From Sphingomonas spermidinifaciens (GTDB lineage Bacteria; Pseudomonadota; Alphaproteobacteria; Sphingomonadales; Sphingomonadaceae), in the NCBI RefSeq assembly GCF_002351485.1, contig NZ_NWMW01000001.1:1798001-1862000 (forward strand): a DNA stretch of 64,000 nt, read 5' to 3'. The translations under genes were made by a program, and so were the position numbers. Of the stretch, positions 44,331 to 55,679 are shown in pieces. Position 1 is the first letter of the stretch. Each line of letters starts with the position of its first letter. The notes beneath the pieces were generated by a model. It searched no databases and was not told the origin of the DNA. It saw nothing but the letters and a program-made list of their open reading frames with translations.

Positions 44331-45308
44331 TCAAGGCGCGACCTCGACCGCCTGCGCCTCGGCGAGGATCAGCGAGAACCAGCCCTTGGGGTCGGTCCAC
44401 TCGGCGACCGGGGTCCAGCCGCCCGCGCGCAGCAGCACCCGCGCGCCGCGCTCGCCATATTTGTGGCTGTTCTCGGTATGGATCGTCTCGCCGGCCTTGA
44501 TCTCGAACGGGCGGCCCTCAACGGTAAAGGTCACGTGGCGCACCGCCTCGAGATGCATCTCGATGCGCGAGGCGTCGTCGTTCCAGACGGCGCGGTGGCG
44601 GAACGCATCGACCGGGATCGTCGCGCCCAGCTCGCGGTTGATGCGTTCGAGCAGGTTAAGGTTGAACGCCGCCGTTACCCCAGCTGCGTCGTCATAGGCC
44701 GGCACCAGCACGCCCGCATCCTTCACCCGGTCGATGCCGATCAGCAGCATCGCCCCCTCGCCCAGGCTCGTCCGCATTGCGCGGAGCAGGTCGGCGGCCG
44801 CGAACGGCGTCATGTTGCCGATCGTCGAGCCGGGGAAGAAGCCGAGCTTGGGCAGGCCGGCAACCTCGGCGGGCAGCGGCACGGGATGCATGAAATTGGC
44901 CTCGACCGGCAGCACGGGCAGGTCGGGAAACCCCGTCGCCAGCTCGGCCGACGACGCGCGCAGAAAGTCGCCCGAAATGTCGATCGGCACATAGGCCGCA
45001 GGCTCAATGCAGCGCAAAAGCCGCGGCGTCTTGGCCGAGGAGCCGGACCCGAACTCGATCACCGCGCGCCCCTGCCCCACGCGCTTGGCGACTTCGGGAC
45101 ACGCGCTGTCGAGCAGCGCGACTTCGGTGCGGGTCGGGTAGTATTCGGGCAGATCGGTGATCGCCTCGAACAGCTCGGACCCGCGCCGGTCGTAGAACCA
45201 GCGCGCGGGGATGGCGCGCGGCCGGCGGGCGAGGCCGCCGAGCACGTCGCCGCGGAATGCCGGGTCGGCAAGGCTCGCCTGACCGTCCTCGATCTCGGGC
45301 TTCAGCAT
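44331..45308 (-). CDS. egtD: L-histidine N-alpha-methyltransferase (ergothioneine biosynthesis)
   Basis: 325 residues. The EgtD family shows [44 protein letters not shown], the SAM motif [39 protein letters not shown] and the late [11 protein letters not shown]. It trimethylates histidine to hercynine, the first step of ergothioneine synthesis. The ATG (45306-45308) overlaps the last bases of egtB, so the pair is cotranslated. Confidence 0.93.
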   Translation of the reverse strand: MLKPEIEDGQASLADPAFRGDVLGGLARRPRAIPARWFYDRRGSELFEAITDLPEYYPTRTEVALLDSACPEVAKRVGQGRAVIEFGSGSSAKTPRLLRCIEPAAYVPIDISGDFLRASSAELATGFPDLPVLPVEANFMHPVPLPAEVAGLPKLGFFPGSTIGNMTPFAAADLLRAMRTSLGEGAMLLIGIDRVKDAGVLVPAYDDAAGVTAAFNLNLLERINRELGATIPVDAFRHRAVWNDDASRIEMHLEAVRHVTFTVEGRPFEIKAGETIHTENSHKYGERGARVLLRAGGWTPVAEWTDPKGWFSLILAEAQAVEVAP

Positions 45309-46570
45309 GGGGCCAGATCCTTTGCAAGTCGCACGCCGGTGAACTGCCAGCGCTGATGCGGGTAGAAGAAGTTGCGATAGCTGGTGCGAAGATGCCCGCG
45401 CGGGGTCGCGCACGACCCGCCGCGCAGCACGAACTGCCCGCTCATGAACTTGCCGTTATATTCGCCGACCGCGCCCTCGGCGGCGCGGAAACCGGGATAG
45501 GGGCGATAGGCGCTGCCCGTCCATTCCCAGACGTCACCGATGAAAGCAGGGCCGCCTGACGCGGGCCGCGGCTCGACCGCGCCGGCGGCGTCCATCTGGT
45601 TGCCGCCGACAGGGTCAGCAGCCGCGGCGGCGACTTCCCACTCGGCCTCGGTCGGCAGGCGCGCGCCCGCCCAGCTGGCATAGGCGTCGGCCTCGTAGAA
45701 GCTGACATGCGTGACCGGCGCTGCGGGATCGATCGGCCGCCGTCCGTCGAGGCCGAAGCGCGTCCACCCCTCGCCCCCGCGCGTCCAGTAGAGCGGCGCC
45801 TCGATCCCCTCGGCCTTCACCCAGGCCCAGCCGTCGGAAAGCCAGTGGCGCGGATCGGCATAGCCGCCATCGGCGATAAAGGCGGCCCACTCGCCGTTCG
45901 TCACAGTCCGGTCGGCGATCGCGTGCGGGCTGAGCAGCACGGAATGGCGCGGCCCTTCGCAATCGAAGGCGAAGCCGGCGCCGTCATGGCCGATCTCGGC
46001 GATGCCGCCCGGACGCCCGATCCAGCCGATCGGGCCGGGCATCGCCACCGGCTGCTTGCGTTCGGCCGCGAACATCGCCGGCTCGCAGGGGTTTTCGGAA
46101 AAGAGGTGGAGGATGTCGGTGACGAACAGCTCCTGATGCTGCTGCTCGTGATGACAGCCGAGCTCGACCAGCTCGAGCGCGCCGGGCGGCAGCGTATCGA
46201 CCGCCGCGGCCACCGCAGCGTTCACCGCATGGCGATAATCGAGCACTTCGGACAGGCTGGGCCGGGTGATCATCCCCCGCCGGTCGCGGGCATGCCGCGC
46301 GCCCTCCGCCTCGTAATAGCTGTTGAAGAGAAACGGATAGCGCTCGTCGAACAGGCGGTAGCCTGGCACATGATCGCGCAGCACGAACGTCTCGAAGAAC
46401 CAGGTCGTGTGCGCCAGATGCCATTTGGCGGGCGAGGCGTCGGGCATCGACTGGACGGTGGCGTCGGCGTCGGAGAGCGGCGCGGCCAAAGCCTCGGTCA
46501 GCGCGCGCACGCGCTCAAAACGGCGTGCCGTTTCCGGCACCCGCGGGGCAAGTTGGCGATCTGGCTGCAC
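45302..46570 (-). CDS. egtB: Ergothioneine biosynthesis protein EgtB (hercynine sulfoxide synthase)
   Basis: 422 residues. The N-terminal DinB-like domain has the iron ligands in [14 protein letters not shown] and the HxH of HHEQQHQEL. The C-terminal formylglycine-generating-enzyme-like domain has [26 protein letters not shown] and [17 protein letters not shown]. It joins a thiol (cysteine or gamma-glutamylcysteine) to hercynine with oxygen. I chose GTG at 46570: GGGAG lies seven bases before it, it gives family length, and it leaves a gap to the upstream gene. An ATG at 46597 has no ribosome-binding site. No egtC or egtE is adjacent. Confidence 0.92.
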   Translation of the reverse strand: MQPDRQLAPRVPETARRFERVRALTEALAAPLSDADATVQSMPDASPAKWHLAHTTWFFETFVLRDHVPGYRLFDERYPFLFNSYYEAEGARHARDRRGMITRPSLSEVLDYRHAVNAAVAAAVDTLPPGALELVELGCHHEQQHQELFVTDILHLFSENPCEPAMFAAERKQPVAMPGPIGWIGRPGGIAEIGHDGAGFAFDCEGPRHSVLLSPHAIADRTVTNGEWAAFIADGGYADPRHWLSDGWAWVKAEGIEAPLYWTRGGEGWTRFGLDGRRPIDPAAPVTHVSFYEADAYASWAGARLPTEAEWEVAAAAADPVGGNQMDAAGAVEPRPASGGPAFIGDVWEWTGSAYRPYPGFRAAEGAVGEYNGKFMSGQFVLRGGSCATPRGHLRTSYRNFFYPHQRWQFTGVRLAKDLAPC

Positions 46571-46619
46571 GGCGCGTCTCCCTCGTCGCGGCGACATGGC
46601 GCGCTGATGCGTCAGACGT

Positions 46620-47180
46620 TCAGCGAGAGGCCCCCGGAACCCACAAAACGTCGCCGCCCGCATTTTGGTTCAAACATCGGGCAACAACAAATGTGAAATC
46701 TGACAAGCGGTTGACGTAGATCAAGGCCTCGGGATTGAGCGCGTGTTCGGCCGCCGCGGTGACGATCGCGCGTTCGGCGCGGCGAATGGTCGCCCGGGCC
46801 ACGTGCATCGCCGCCGAAGCCGGCGTGCCGCCCGGCAGGATGAAGCTGGTCAGCGGATCGAGCACCGCAGTCGCTGCGTCGATCGCCGCCTCCAGCCGCG
46901 CGGTCTGAGCCGGCGTGACGCGCAGGTCACGCTCGCTGCCCGGCCAGGGAGTGGCAAGATCGGCGCCGAGGTCGAACAATTCGTTCTGAACGATCGCTGC
47001 GGCGTCGCGCCACTCGCTGGGTTCCATCAGCGACAGCGCGATGCCCAAGGCCGAGTTCGCCTCGTCCACTTCGCCCACCGCGGCGATCAGCGAGCCCGCC
47101 TTCGACACTCGGGACCCATCAACCAGGCCCGTCGTGCCCGCGTCGCCCGTCCGCGTGTAGATCCGGTTGAGCTTGACCAA
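46620..47180 (-). CDS. Cob(I)yrinic acid a,c-diamide/cob(I)alamin adenosyltransferase, PduO type
   Basis: 186 residues. [24 protein letters not shown] is the PduO-type ATP-binding N-terminus; [25 protein letters not shown] carries the conserved catalytic arginines. It attaches the adenosyl group of ATP to cob(I)alamin. The proposed start is TTG at 47180, five bases after the HIG1 gene stop; no ATG or GTG fits before the conserved motif. The pair with a HIG1 protein is characteristic of sphingomonads and relatives. Confidence 0.9.
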   Translation of the reverse strand: MVKLNRIYTRTGDAGTTGLVDGSRVSKAGSLIAAVGEVDEANSALGIALSLMEPSEWRDAAAIVQNELFDLGADLATPWPGSERDLRVTPAQTARLEAAIDAATAVLDPLTSFILPGGTPASAAMHVARATIRRAERAIVTAAAEHALNPEALIYVNRLSDFTFVVARCLNQNAGGDVLWVPGASR

Positions 47181-47185
47181 CGGCG

Positions 47186-47416
47186 TCAGGTCCGCCCGGC
47201 GGCGAACATGATGACGACGACGATCAGCACCGCGATCGCCTGAAAGAAGATGCGGAACTGCATCATCTTGTTCGACTTGAGCGACGCGGCGGACGGCGGC
47301 CCCTCGCCCTTCAGCTCGGCCTCGGTCACCTTGAGGAAGGCGACGATGCCGCGGATGAGCGCGACGACCGTCGCGATCATCGCGGCGATCAGGAGGATGA
47401 CGAGGAAGGTGTTCAT
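47186..47416 (-). CDS. HIG1-domain twin-transmembrane protein
   Basis: 76 residues with two membrane helices (about 3-27 and 52-73) joined by a charged loop containing LKSNKMMQFRIFFQAIAV, the HIG1 signature. Mitochondrial HIG1/Rcf1 proteins stabilise respiratory supercomplexes; a similar role with the cytochrome oxidase encoded at 60-64 kb is possible but not shown. It is closely followed by the adenosyltransferase gene. Confidence 0.86.
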   Translation of the reverse strand: MNTFLVILLIAAMIATVVALIRGIVAFLKVTEAELKGEGPPSAASLKSNKMMQFRIFFQAIAVLIVVVIMFAAGRT

Positions 47417-47425
47417 GCACCTTAT

Positions 47426-48265
47426 CTAGTCATCCAGCACCCCGAAACCAAGCGGCAGCCGCCCGGCCTTTAGGTCCATGGCGAGTGCCCGCCCGGCAAC
47501 GCCCTCGGCGCGCATCGCGGCAAGCGAAGGCGCGCCGTGCCGCTTGGCCAGCCGCTCGCCGTCCGGCCCGGCGAGCAACGGATGATGGCGATAGACCGGC
47601 GTCGGCAGGCCGAGCAGCGCCTGGAGCAGACGGTGGACATGCGTGGCGGCGAACAGGTCGCGCCCGCGCACCACATGCGTCACGCCCTGCGCCGCATCGT
47701 CGACGGTGACGGCGAGGTGATAGCTCGACGGCGCGTCCTTGCGCGCGAGCACGACGTCGCCGTGTATCGCCGGATCAGCCGCTACTCGCCCCGCAATCTC
47801 GTCGGTCCAGTCGAGCGGCCCCGCCGCCTCGACCGCGCGGGCCATGTCGAGCCGCCAGCAATGCGGCTGCGCCGGATCGACCTCGCGTCCGCGGCACGTA
47901 CCCGGATAGAGGACGCCGCCCACCCCGTGCGGCGCGCTCGCCGCCGCGGCGATGTCAGCGCGGGTGCAGGTGCAGCGATATGCGAGGCCGCTGTCGGCCA
48001 GCCGGTCGAGCGCGGCGGCGTAGAGGGCGAGGCGCTGCGACTGGAACACGACCTCGCCGTCCCAATCGAGCCCCAGCCAGTCGAGATCGTCGAGGATGGC
48101 GGCGACATGCCCGGGCCGGCTACGCGTACCGTCGATATCCTCGATCCGCAGCAGGAAGCGCCCGCCCGCGTCCCTCGCGCGCGCATGCGCCTGCACCGCG
48201 GACCAGGCGTGACCCAGGTGCAACGCCCCCGTGGGGCTCGGCGCAAACCGCGTGACGACGCTCAC
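47426..48265 (-). CDS. gluQRS: Glutamyl-Q tRNA(Asp) synthetase
   Basis: 279 residues, a GluRS catalytic core without anticodon-binding domain. It has TRFAPSPTGALHLGHAWSA (HIGH motif), LRIEDIDGTRSRPG, the zinc-site CTCTRADI with YPGTCRGR, and RLAKRHGA as the KMSKS equivalent. The enzyme glutamylates queuosine at position 34 of tRNA-Asp. Start at GTG 48265. Nine bases separate it from the HIG1 gene. Confidence 0.93.
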   Translation of the reverse strand: MSVVTRFAPSPTGALHLGHAWSAVQAHARARDAGGRFLLRIEDIDGTRSRPGHVAAILDDLDWLGLDWDGEVVFQSQRLALYAAALDRLADSGLAYRCTCTRADIAAAASAPHGVGGVLYPGTCRGREVDPAQPHCWRLDMARAVEAAGPLDWTDEIAGRVAADPAIHGDVVLARKDAPSSYHLAVTVDDAAQGVTHVVRGRDLFAATHVHRLLQALLGLPTPVYRHHPLLAGPDGERLAKRHGAPSLAAMRAEGVAGRALAMDLKAGRLPLGFGVLDD

Positions 48266-48361
48266 TGGCGGGCTTGACCGCGAGTCGCCGGGCGTGCTGT
48301 CATGGCCCTGTCATGCTGTTCGGCGACAGCGTGGCCCGCGTGTTGGTGACTGGGAGTTTCC

Positions 48362-48928
48362 ATGTACCATCCCGATCTGATCCGCCATCCGGACGGTTGC
48401 CCGGCGCTGGTGCTCAATGCCGATTTCACTCCGCTGAGCTACTATCCCCTGTCGGTCTGGCCGTGGCAGACCGCGATCAAGGCGGTGTTCCTCGACCGCG
48501 TCAACATCGTCTCGCACTATGAGCGCGAGATCAGGAGCCCCAGCGCCTCGATCAAGCTGCCGTCGGTGATTGCGCTCAAGCAATATGTGAAACCGTCGCA
48601 GTTCCCGGCGTTCACCCGGTTCAACCTGTTCCTGCGCGACAAATTCAGCTGCCAATATTGCGGGACAGGCAGCGACCTGACCTTCGATCATGTGGTTCCG
48701 CGCGCCTATGGCGGGCGGACGACGTGGGAGAATGTCGTCACCGCCTGTGCGCCGTGCAACCTCAAGAAGGGGGGACGCACCCCGCGCGAGGCGCACATGC
48801 CGCTCTATGAACAGCCGATCCGCCCGACGAGCTGGCACCTGCAGGAAAATGGCCGGCGCTTTCCGCCCAATTACCTGCACGAGACCTGGCACGACTGGCT
48901 CTATTGGGACGTCGAGCTCGAGGCTTGA
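48362..48928 (+). CDS. HNH endonuclease
   Basis: 188 residues. The C-terminal half has the zinc-stabilised HNH motif: FSCQYCGTGSDLTFDHVVPRAYGGRTTWENVVTACAPCN. The N-terminal half (VLNADFTPLSYYPLSVWPWQTAIKAVFLDRV) is typical of a widely conserved chromosomal HNH family in alphaproteobacteria and cyanobacteria; its biological role is unclear. It is not accompanied by a methylase or phage genes, so it is probably a house gene rather than a restriction enzyme. Divergent from gluQRS. Confidence 0.9.
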   Translation: MYHPDLIRHPDGCPALVLNADFTPLSYYPLSVWPWQTAIKAVFLDRVNIVSHYEREIRSPSASIKLPSVIALKQYVKPSQFPAFTRFNLFLRDKFSCQYCGTGSDLTFDHVVPRAYGGRTTWENVVTACAPCNLKKGGRTPREAHMPLYEQPIRPTSWHLQENGRRFPPNYLHETWHDWLYWDVELEA

Positions 48929-49135
48929 TTACTGAGGAGAGGCCGTCGTCGGCGCTACGAAACGCAATCCCCGGCCCTCTGCTGAGCGCGGCGACGGACA
49001 AGGAAGCCTTTGCAGCGCTCGGCAGCGGCGGCGTCGACGAAAGGTCGCACAGGTCGTCACCGCGGCGAAGCCCGGGTCACGCGGGCCCAGCCTTCACCGG
49101 GCCAACGACTTATGTTCGCTCGGGTCACTCGTCAG

Positions 49136-49158
49136 CCCGTATCAAGTCAGGGATGACG
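49136..49158 (-). repeat. REP-like element related to the 44.2-kb pair
   Basis: Read on the minus strand, this 23-bp unit matches the unit at 44287-44309 at 19 of 23 positions, keeping CGTCA, GACTT and CGGG. It again lies between the 3' ends of convergent genes (HNH endonuclease and sensor kinase). A poorer copy in opposite orientation may lie at 49055-49076. Nothing else is visible in 48929-49165. Confidence 0.45.
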
Positions 49159-49165
49159 AAGGAGG

Positions 49166-50539
49166 CTAATTGGCCATCGGCAACCGCAGCCGCACGAGGA
49201 GGCCGCCCAGATCCTCGCTTTCCTCCAAGCTGACCGTCCCCTCGTAGATCTCCGCCACGTCGCGGACGATAGCGAGGCCAAGCCCGGTCCCCGGCTTGCC
49301 GCTATCGAGCCGCACGCCGCGGTCGAAGATGCGGACGCGGTCGGCCTCGGGAATACCCGCGCCATCATCCTCGACCAGGATCTCGACGAAGCCCGCCGTC
49401 GCGCCGACGGTGATGAACACACTGCCGCCGCCATACTTGGCCGCATTCTCGACGAGATTGCCGAGCAGGTCATCGAGGTCCTGCCGCTCGATATGCGCCG
49501 ACAGGTCGCGGCGCCCGTCGACGTCGATGCGCACGTGGCGATAGAGGCGCGCAACCGCGCGCTCGACCGCCTCGATCGAGGGCCAGACCTCCGCCCGGCT
49601 GTGCGCTGAGCCGCGCCGCCCGACTGCGCGAGCGCGGGCAAGATGGTGGTCGATCTGGCGGCGCATCGTCCGCGCCTCGCGCACCACCGTCTCTGGCAGG
49701 TCGTCGCTACCCGCCGCGGCTGCATTCATGACGACGGTCAGCGGCGTCTTGAGCGCGTGGGCGAGGTTGCCGGCATGCCGCCGCGCTTCCTCCGCCTGCC
49801 GCTCATTGTGTTGAATGAGGCCGTTGAGTTCCTCGACCATCGGCGCCACCTCGGCCGGCAGCGGCCCTTCGATCCGCGGCGAGGTGCCGCCGCGCATCGC
49901 CGCGAGGTCGCGGCGCAGCTTCTTGAGCGGCAAGAGCCCGTACCAGGTCTGGAGCGCCGCCATGACGATCAGGCCGAGGCCGAGCAGCAGGAAGCTGCGG
50001 ATCAGCGTCTGCCGGAGCGCGGCGATCTGCGCGTTGAGCATCGCGCGGCTCTGCGCGATCTGGAACCGCCACCAGACATTCGACCGCGGCAGCTTCACGT
50101 CGCGCTCGGCGACGCGCAATTCCTCGTCGGCGAACTCGTCCGAATCATAGGTGTGGACCGAGCCGTTGGGCGCATGGGCGTGGACGCGCAGCACCCGGTC
50201 CCAGAGCGAGCGCGAGGGGAAGGGCCGGAACCCCTTGCCCGATACCTGCCAGTAGAGGCCCGAATAGGGCTCGAAAAAGCGCTGGTCGGCGAGCTCGCGG
50301 TTGAACCTCACCTCACCCTCGCTGTCGATTTCGGCCGAGACGATCATCGAGGTGAGCAGATAGTCGAGCTGGTCGTCGAAATTGCGCGTGACCGCACCGG
50401 TCAGCACGCGGTCGAGCGCGAAGCCGCCGCCCGCCAGCAGGAGGAGGATCCACGCCGAGGCGATGACGATCATCCGCCGGCTGAGCGAACCGGTCACGCG
50501 CACATACGGGCGCGGGCGGTCGGGCGCGGCCTCGCTCAC
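49166..50539 (-). CDS. Sensor histidine kinase of an OmpR-type two-component system
   Basis: 457 residues. Two membrane helices (about 22-45 and 178-200) flank a periplasmic sensor loop; a HAMP-like segment, the phosphoacceptor AGNLAHALKTPLTVV, and the ATPase boxes NLVENAAKYGG, DDGAGIPEAD and GTGLGLAIV follow. The GTG at 50539 has GAGG upstream and lies 19 bp after the regulator stop; an in-frame ATG at 50608 would overlap the regulator gene. The sensor loop resembles PhoQ-like kinases only in layout. Signal unknown. Confidence 0.9.
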   Translation of the reverse strand: MSEAAPDRPRPYVRVTGSLSRRMIVIASAWILLLLAGGGFALDRVLTGAVTRNFDDQLDYLLTSMIVSAEIDSEGEVRFNRELADQRFFEPYSGLYWQVSGKGFRPFPSRSLWDRVLRVHAHAPNGSVHTYDSDEFADEELRVAERDVKLPRSNVWWRFQIAQSRAMLNAQIAALRQTLIRSFLLLGLGLIVMAALQTWYGLLPLKKLRRDLAAMRGGTSPRIEGPLPAEVAPMVEELNGLIQHNERQAEEARRHAGNLAHALKTPLTVVMNAAAAGSDDLPETVVREARTMRRQIDHHLARARAVGRRGSAHSRAEVWPSIEAVERAVARLYRHVRIDVDGRRDLSAHIERQDLDDLLGNLVENAAKYGGGSVFITVGATAGFVEILVEDDGAGIPEADRVRIFDRGVRLDSGKPGTGLGLAIVRDVAEIYEGTVSLEESEDLGGLLVRLRLPMAN

Positions 50540-50558
50540 AGGTCGGCCTCGCGCGCGC

Positions 50559-51242
50559 TCAGTCGGCCGCGGCCGGCGCGCCCGACGGATCGTCGAGGCT
50601 GTAGCCAAGGCCGCGGATCGTGGTGATGACGTCGGCGCCCAGCTTCTTGCGGATGCGCGTCACGAACACCTCGATCGTGTTCGAATCGCGGTCGAAATCC
50701 TGGTCGTAGATGTGCTCGATCAGCTCGGTGCGGCTGACCACCTTGCCCTTGTGGTGAAGGAGGTAGCTGAGGAGCTTGTATTCCTGCGCGGTCAGCTTGA
50801 CCGGGTCACCCGCCTTGGTGACCTTGCCCGAGCGGGTGTCGAGGCGGATGTCGCCCGCGGTCAGCTCGGCCGAGGCATTGCCGGAGGCGCGGCGGATCAG
50901 CGCGCGCAGGCGGGCGATCAGCTCCTCGGTCTGGAAGGGCTTGGCGACGTAGTCGTCGGCGCCTGCATCGAGCCCCGCCACCTTGTCCGACCAGCTGTCG
51001 CGCGCGGTCAGCACCAGCACCGGCGCGGTCCGCCCCTCGCGCCGCCAGCGGTCGAGCACGGTTAGCCCGTCGATCTCGGGCAGGCCGAGATCGAGGATGA
51101 TGGCGTCATATTGTTCGGTCGAGCCGAGGAAATGCCCCTCCTCGCCGTCGCTCGCGGTGTCGACAGCATAGCCCGCGCCGGTCAGCGTGTTCGACAATTG
51201 CTGGCGAAGGTTCGGTTCGTCCTCGACGATCAGCACGCGCAT
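50559..51242 (-). CDS. OmpR/PhoB-family response regulator
   Basis: 227 residues. The receiver begins MRVLIVEDEPNL, with the phosphorylated aspartate in DAIILDLGLPEIDG and the conserved lysine in YVAKPF. The C-terminal winged helix has LTAQEYKLLSYLLHHKGKVVSRTEL and the recognition helix NTIEVFVTRIRKKLG. It pairs with the downstream histidine kinase. The PepSY gene 20 bp upstream is probably in the same operon. Confidence 0.94.
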   Translation of the reverse strand: MRVLIVEDEPNLRQQLSNTLTGAGYAVDTASDGEEGHFLGSTEQYDAIILDLGLPEIDGLTVLDRWRREGRTAPVLVLTARDSWSDKVAGLDAGADDYVAKPFQTEELIARLRALIRRASGNASAELTAGDIRLDTRSGKVTKAGDPVKLTAQEYKLLSYLLHHKGKVVSRTELIEHIYDQDFDRDSNTIEVFVTRIRKKLGADVITTIRGLGYSLDDPSGAPAAAD

Positions 51243-51262
51243 CGCGTTCCCCTAAAAGCTTT

Positions 51263-51592
51263 CTAGTTGCCCGAGCGACCGAGAATCTGCCCCGAACGCC
51301 CGTCCACATCGATCCAGATCAAGTTTCCATCGCGCAGGAACTTGAATGTGTAAATCGCGGTTCCCGAATCGAAGTCGAACCCAAGGTACCGCGCGTTCTT
51401 CATGCGCGGCAGGACGCGCCGCTCGAGCTCGCGCAGCGGCAGGATGCGGCCCTCCATGCGCGCCGCGCGCGCCGCCCGGTGGTCATTCTGGCGTTGCTCG
51501 GCAGCGGCCGCAGGCACACCGCCCGCCGCCGTCCACGCGCACGCCATCGCCACAAGAGCGCCAAGCCCCGTCATCCACATGCCGCATCGCAT
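51263..51592 (-). CDS. PepSY-domain-like periplasmic protein
   Basis: 109 residues with a signal peptide (about 1-31, ending AAAAE) and a short PepSY-like domain: ILPLRELERRVLPRMKNARYLGFDFDSGTAIYTFKFLRDGNLIWIDVDGRSGQILG. Such proteins often precede OmpR-type regulators and may modulate the sensor kinase. The start at 51592 is uncertain, since in-frame ATGs at 51580 and 51574 give similar signal peptides. Confidence 0.8.
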   Translation of the reverse strand: MRCGMWMTGLGALVAMACAWTAAGGVPAAAAEQRQNDHRAARAARMEGRILPLRELERRVLPRMKNARYLGFDFDSGTAIYTFKFLRDGNLIWIDVDGRSGQILGRSGN

Positions 51593-51713
51593 AGGGTCGT
51601 TGCGTTGAACAGCCTCTGAATAAATCCGTCACCTTGCCGCAACGCCAACGTTGCAGCCACGCCACAGCGGCCCATCCTTGCCGCCCCACGCCAAAGCCCC
51701 TAGGTGGCGCGCC

Positions 51714-53487
<1,774 letters not shown>

Positions 53488-53489
<2 letters not shown>

Positions 53490-53518
53490 TCCTCCTTCCC
53501 GGCATCGGGAGAAGGATC
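53488..53518 (+). terminator. Possible hairpin terminator after the ABC-F gene
   Basis: GATCCTCCTTCCCG (53488-53501) and CGGGAGAAGGATC (53506-53518) can pair with small bulges, beginning at the stop codon. There is no T tract. Downstream, 53519-53619 is empty up to the end of dapD. Confidence 0.33.
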
Positions 53519-53619
53519 ATGGAACATGGTGGAGAGGGATCGCCGCAAATGCTGCCTTGGCGGCCCGCCCCCTCCGTCACGCAGCGCGTGCTACCTCCAC
53601 ATACCGGGGAGGATCGGCT

Positions 53620-54444
53620 CTACGCCCGCAGCAGCTCGTTGATGCTGGTCTTCGCGCGCGTCTGCTCGTCCACCCGCTTCACGATGACCGCGCAGTAGAG
53701 CGCGGGCTTGCCCTCGCCACCACCCAGCGAGCCGGGCACGACGACGGCATATTCGGGCACTTCGCCCGTGATCACCTCGCCCGTCGCGCGATCGACGATC
53801 TTGGTCGACGCGCCGAGATAAACGCCCATCGACAGCACCGCGCCCTTTCGCACGATCACGCCCTCGGCCACCTCGGCGCGCGCACCGATGAAGGCGCCGT
53901 CCTCGATGATGACCGGATTGGCCTGAAGCGGCTCGAGCACGCCGCCGATTCCGGCGCCGCCCGAGAGGTGGACGTCGCGGCCGATCTGCGCGCAGCTGCC
54001 CACCGTCGCCCAGGTGTCGACCATCGTCCCCTCGCCGACATAGGCGCCGATGTTGACGAAGCTCGGCATCAGCACCGCGCCCTTGCCGATGAAGCTGCCG
54101 CGGCGCACGACGCTGCCCGGCACGGCGCGAAAGCCGGCCGAGCGGAAGGCGTCGGCGTCCCAGCCCTGGAACTTCGACGGCACCTTGTCGAACCAGTTGG
54201 CCCCGCCCGGACCCTCCATCACCTCGTTGTCGTTGAGGCGGAAGGAAAGGAGCACCGCCTTTTTCAGCCACTGGTTGACCGTCCACTGGCCGCCCTCGCC
54301 CGGCTGAGCGACGCGGACCTCGCCGGCGTCGAGCTGTGCCAGCGCCTCGCTCACAGCCTCGCGCACCTCGCCCGTGGTCGCGGTGGACAGCGCGGCGCGA
54401 TCCTCCCACGCCGCCTCGATCACGCTCTGCAGTTGCTCGGTCAT
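53620..54444 (-). CDS. dapD: 2,3,4,5-tetrahydropyridine-2,6-dicarboxylate N-succinyltransferase
   Basis: 274 residues. The helical N-terminal domain ([14 protein letters not shown]) is followed by a left-handed beta-helix with hexapeptide repeats ([40 protein letters not shown]). The motif [16 protein letters not shown] is family-specific. It succinylates tetrahydrodipicolinate in the lysine/diaminopimelate pathway, which lysA at 32.3 kb completes. The ATG (54442-54444) has GGGAGG upstream and overlaps the HAD gene stop (ATGA). Confidence 0.96.
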   Translation of the reverse strand: MTEQLQSVIEAAWEDRAALSTATTGEVREAVSEALAQLDAGEVRVAQPGEGGQWTVNQWLKKAVLLSFRLNDNEVMEGPGGANWFDKVPSKFQGWDADAFRSAGFRAVPGSVVRRGSFIGKGAVLMPSFVNIGAYVGEGTMVDTWATVGSCAQIGRDVHLSGGAGIGGVLEPLQANPVIIEDGAFIGARAEVAEGVIVRKGAVLSMGVYLGASTKIVDRATGEVITGEVPEYAVVVPGSLGGGEGKPALYCAVIVKRVDEQTRAKTSINELLRA

Positions 54445-55103
54445 TGGTCCTCCCAAAGGTCGGTCAGCCACGCGGTCAGGTCGGTGGTGACGAAATCGAT
54501 ATGTGCGGCGTCGACGCCCACTTGCTCCGACCCGTTGTCGATCCAGACCGTGGTCATGCCGATCGCCTTGGCGGGTGCAAGATTGCGGGCCATGTCCTCG
54601 ACGAACAGCGCGGTGGCCGGGTCGATGTCCCAGGCCTTGCAGAGGCCGTCATAGGCCGCAGCGTGCGGCTTGGGCAGATAGCCTGTCGCGTGGATGTCGT
54701 GGATCGCCTCGAAGCTCTCGTGCAGCCCCAGCCGGGACAGCACGCGCGTCGCATATGGCGCATCGCCGTTGGTGAAGACCAGCTTGCGCCCAGGCAGCCG
54801 CGCAATCGCCTCGACCAGCCGGTCGTTGGGGCTGAGCCGGTCCATGTCGACGTCGTGGACGAACGCGAGGAAGTCATGCGGGTCGATCGCCCGCTCGGCC
54901 ATCAGCCCGGACAGGGTGGTGCCGTGCTCGGCGAAGTGGCGCTTCTGGATTGCGAACGCCGTTTCCCGGTCGCACCCCTCGAGACGACAGACATAGTCGG
55001 TGATCCGCGAGACAATCTCGCCGAACAGGTCAGCACCCGCCGGATAGAGCGTGTTGTCGAGATCGAAGATCCAGGTGTCGATGTGGCGCAGCCGCGGGTG
55101 CAT
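54441..55103 (-). CDS. HAD-family hydrolase, pyrimidine 5'-nucleotidase type
   Basis: 220 residues. The HAD motif I nucleophile is in [11 protein letters not shown], motif II is KLVFTNGD, and the late acidic motif is [19 protein letters not shown]. It resembles the SDT1/YjjG pyrimidine nucleotidase group that dephosphorylates UMP/CMP-like nucleotides. The ATG at 55103 is chosen; the frame continues upstream but without homology. It is translationally coupled to dapD. A short hairpin (CCTCCC-AACC-GGGAGG, 55155-55170) lies upstream. Confidence 0.88.
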   Translation of the reverse strand: MHPRLRHIDTWIFDLDNTLYPAGADLFGEIVSRITDYVCRLEGCDRETAFAIQKRHFAEHGTTLSGLMAERAIDPHDFLAFVHDVDMDRLSPNDRLVEAIARLPGRKLVFTNGDAPYATRVLSRLGLHESFEAIHDIHATGYLPKPHAAAYDGLCKAWDIDPATALFVEDMARNLAPAKAIGMTTVWIDNGSEQVGVDAAHIDFVTTDLTAWLTDLWEDQ

Positions 55104-55291
55104 GTCGCCGCGGGCTTTAGGGGGGAGCGGCAAAGGGGGCAACTGCCAGAACTTCCTCCCAACCGGGAGGCGGACGGCGACCGAAGGCGGGTTGCAGCAA
55201 AATTGGCACGGACGGACCGCGCGCGGCACGCTCCTTCACCGTGCGCCGCATGGTGCCCCTCCCCGTACCGGTGGGAGCGCTTAGTGAACCC

Positions 55292-55582
55292 TCAATCCAC
55301 CAGCGCGTCGATCGCCTGCGCCATGTCGACGTCGCGTTCCGACAGGCCGCCGGCGTCGTGGGTCGTCAACAGGATGTCCACACGGTTGTACACATTCGAC
55401 CATTCGGGATGATGATCCGCCTTCTCCGCAAGCAGCGCGACGCGCGTCATGAACGCGAACGCCTCCGAAAAATCCTTGAACGCGAAGTTTCGCGTGATCG
55501 CATCGCGCGCTTCGTCATGGTCCCAGTCGGGCAGCCCCTCCAGCGCCTCGACGCGCTCGGCCTCGCTCAATGCCTCGATCAT
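55292..55582 (-). CDS. phhB: 4a-hydroxytetrahydrobiopterin dehydratase (pterin carbinolamine dehydratase)
   Basis: 96 residues. The PCD signature [28 protein letters not shown], with the catalytic histidines, is complete and the length fits. It dehydrates the carbinolamine formed by aromatic amino acid hydroxylases, or recycles oxidised pterins. The ATG at 55582 has GGGGAG upstream. No phenylalanine hydroxylase gene is adjacent; it is divergent from the metallopeptidase gene. Confidence 0.92.
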   Translation of the reverse strand: MIEALSEAERVEALEGLPDWDHDEARDAITRNFAFKDFSEAFAFMTRVALLAEKADHHPEWSNVYNRVDILLTTHDAGGLSERDVDMAQAIDALVD

Positions 55583-55679
55583 GCCGCTCCCCTTCGACCC
55601 CAGTCGTTGCTTCTTCCAGGCGCGATTTCCGCGTCGGCAGGTGATTTCACCTGCCTCGAAATCGCTATATGCCCCCCTC

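Noticed and set aside
48362..48928. HNH endonuclease considered as part of a restriction system or prophage
   Set aside because: No methylase, specificity subunit or phage genes nearby; it belongs to a widely conserved chromosomal family.
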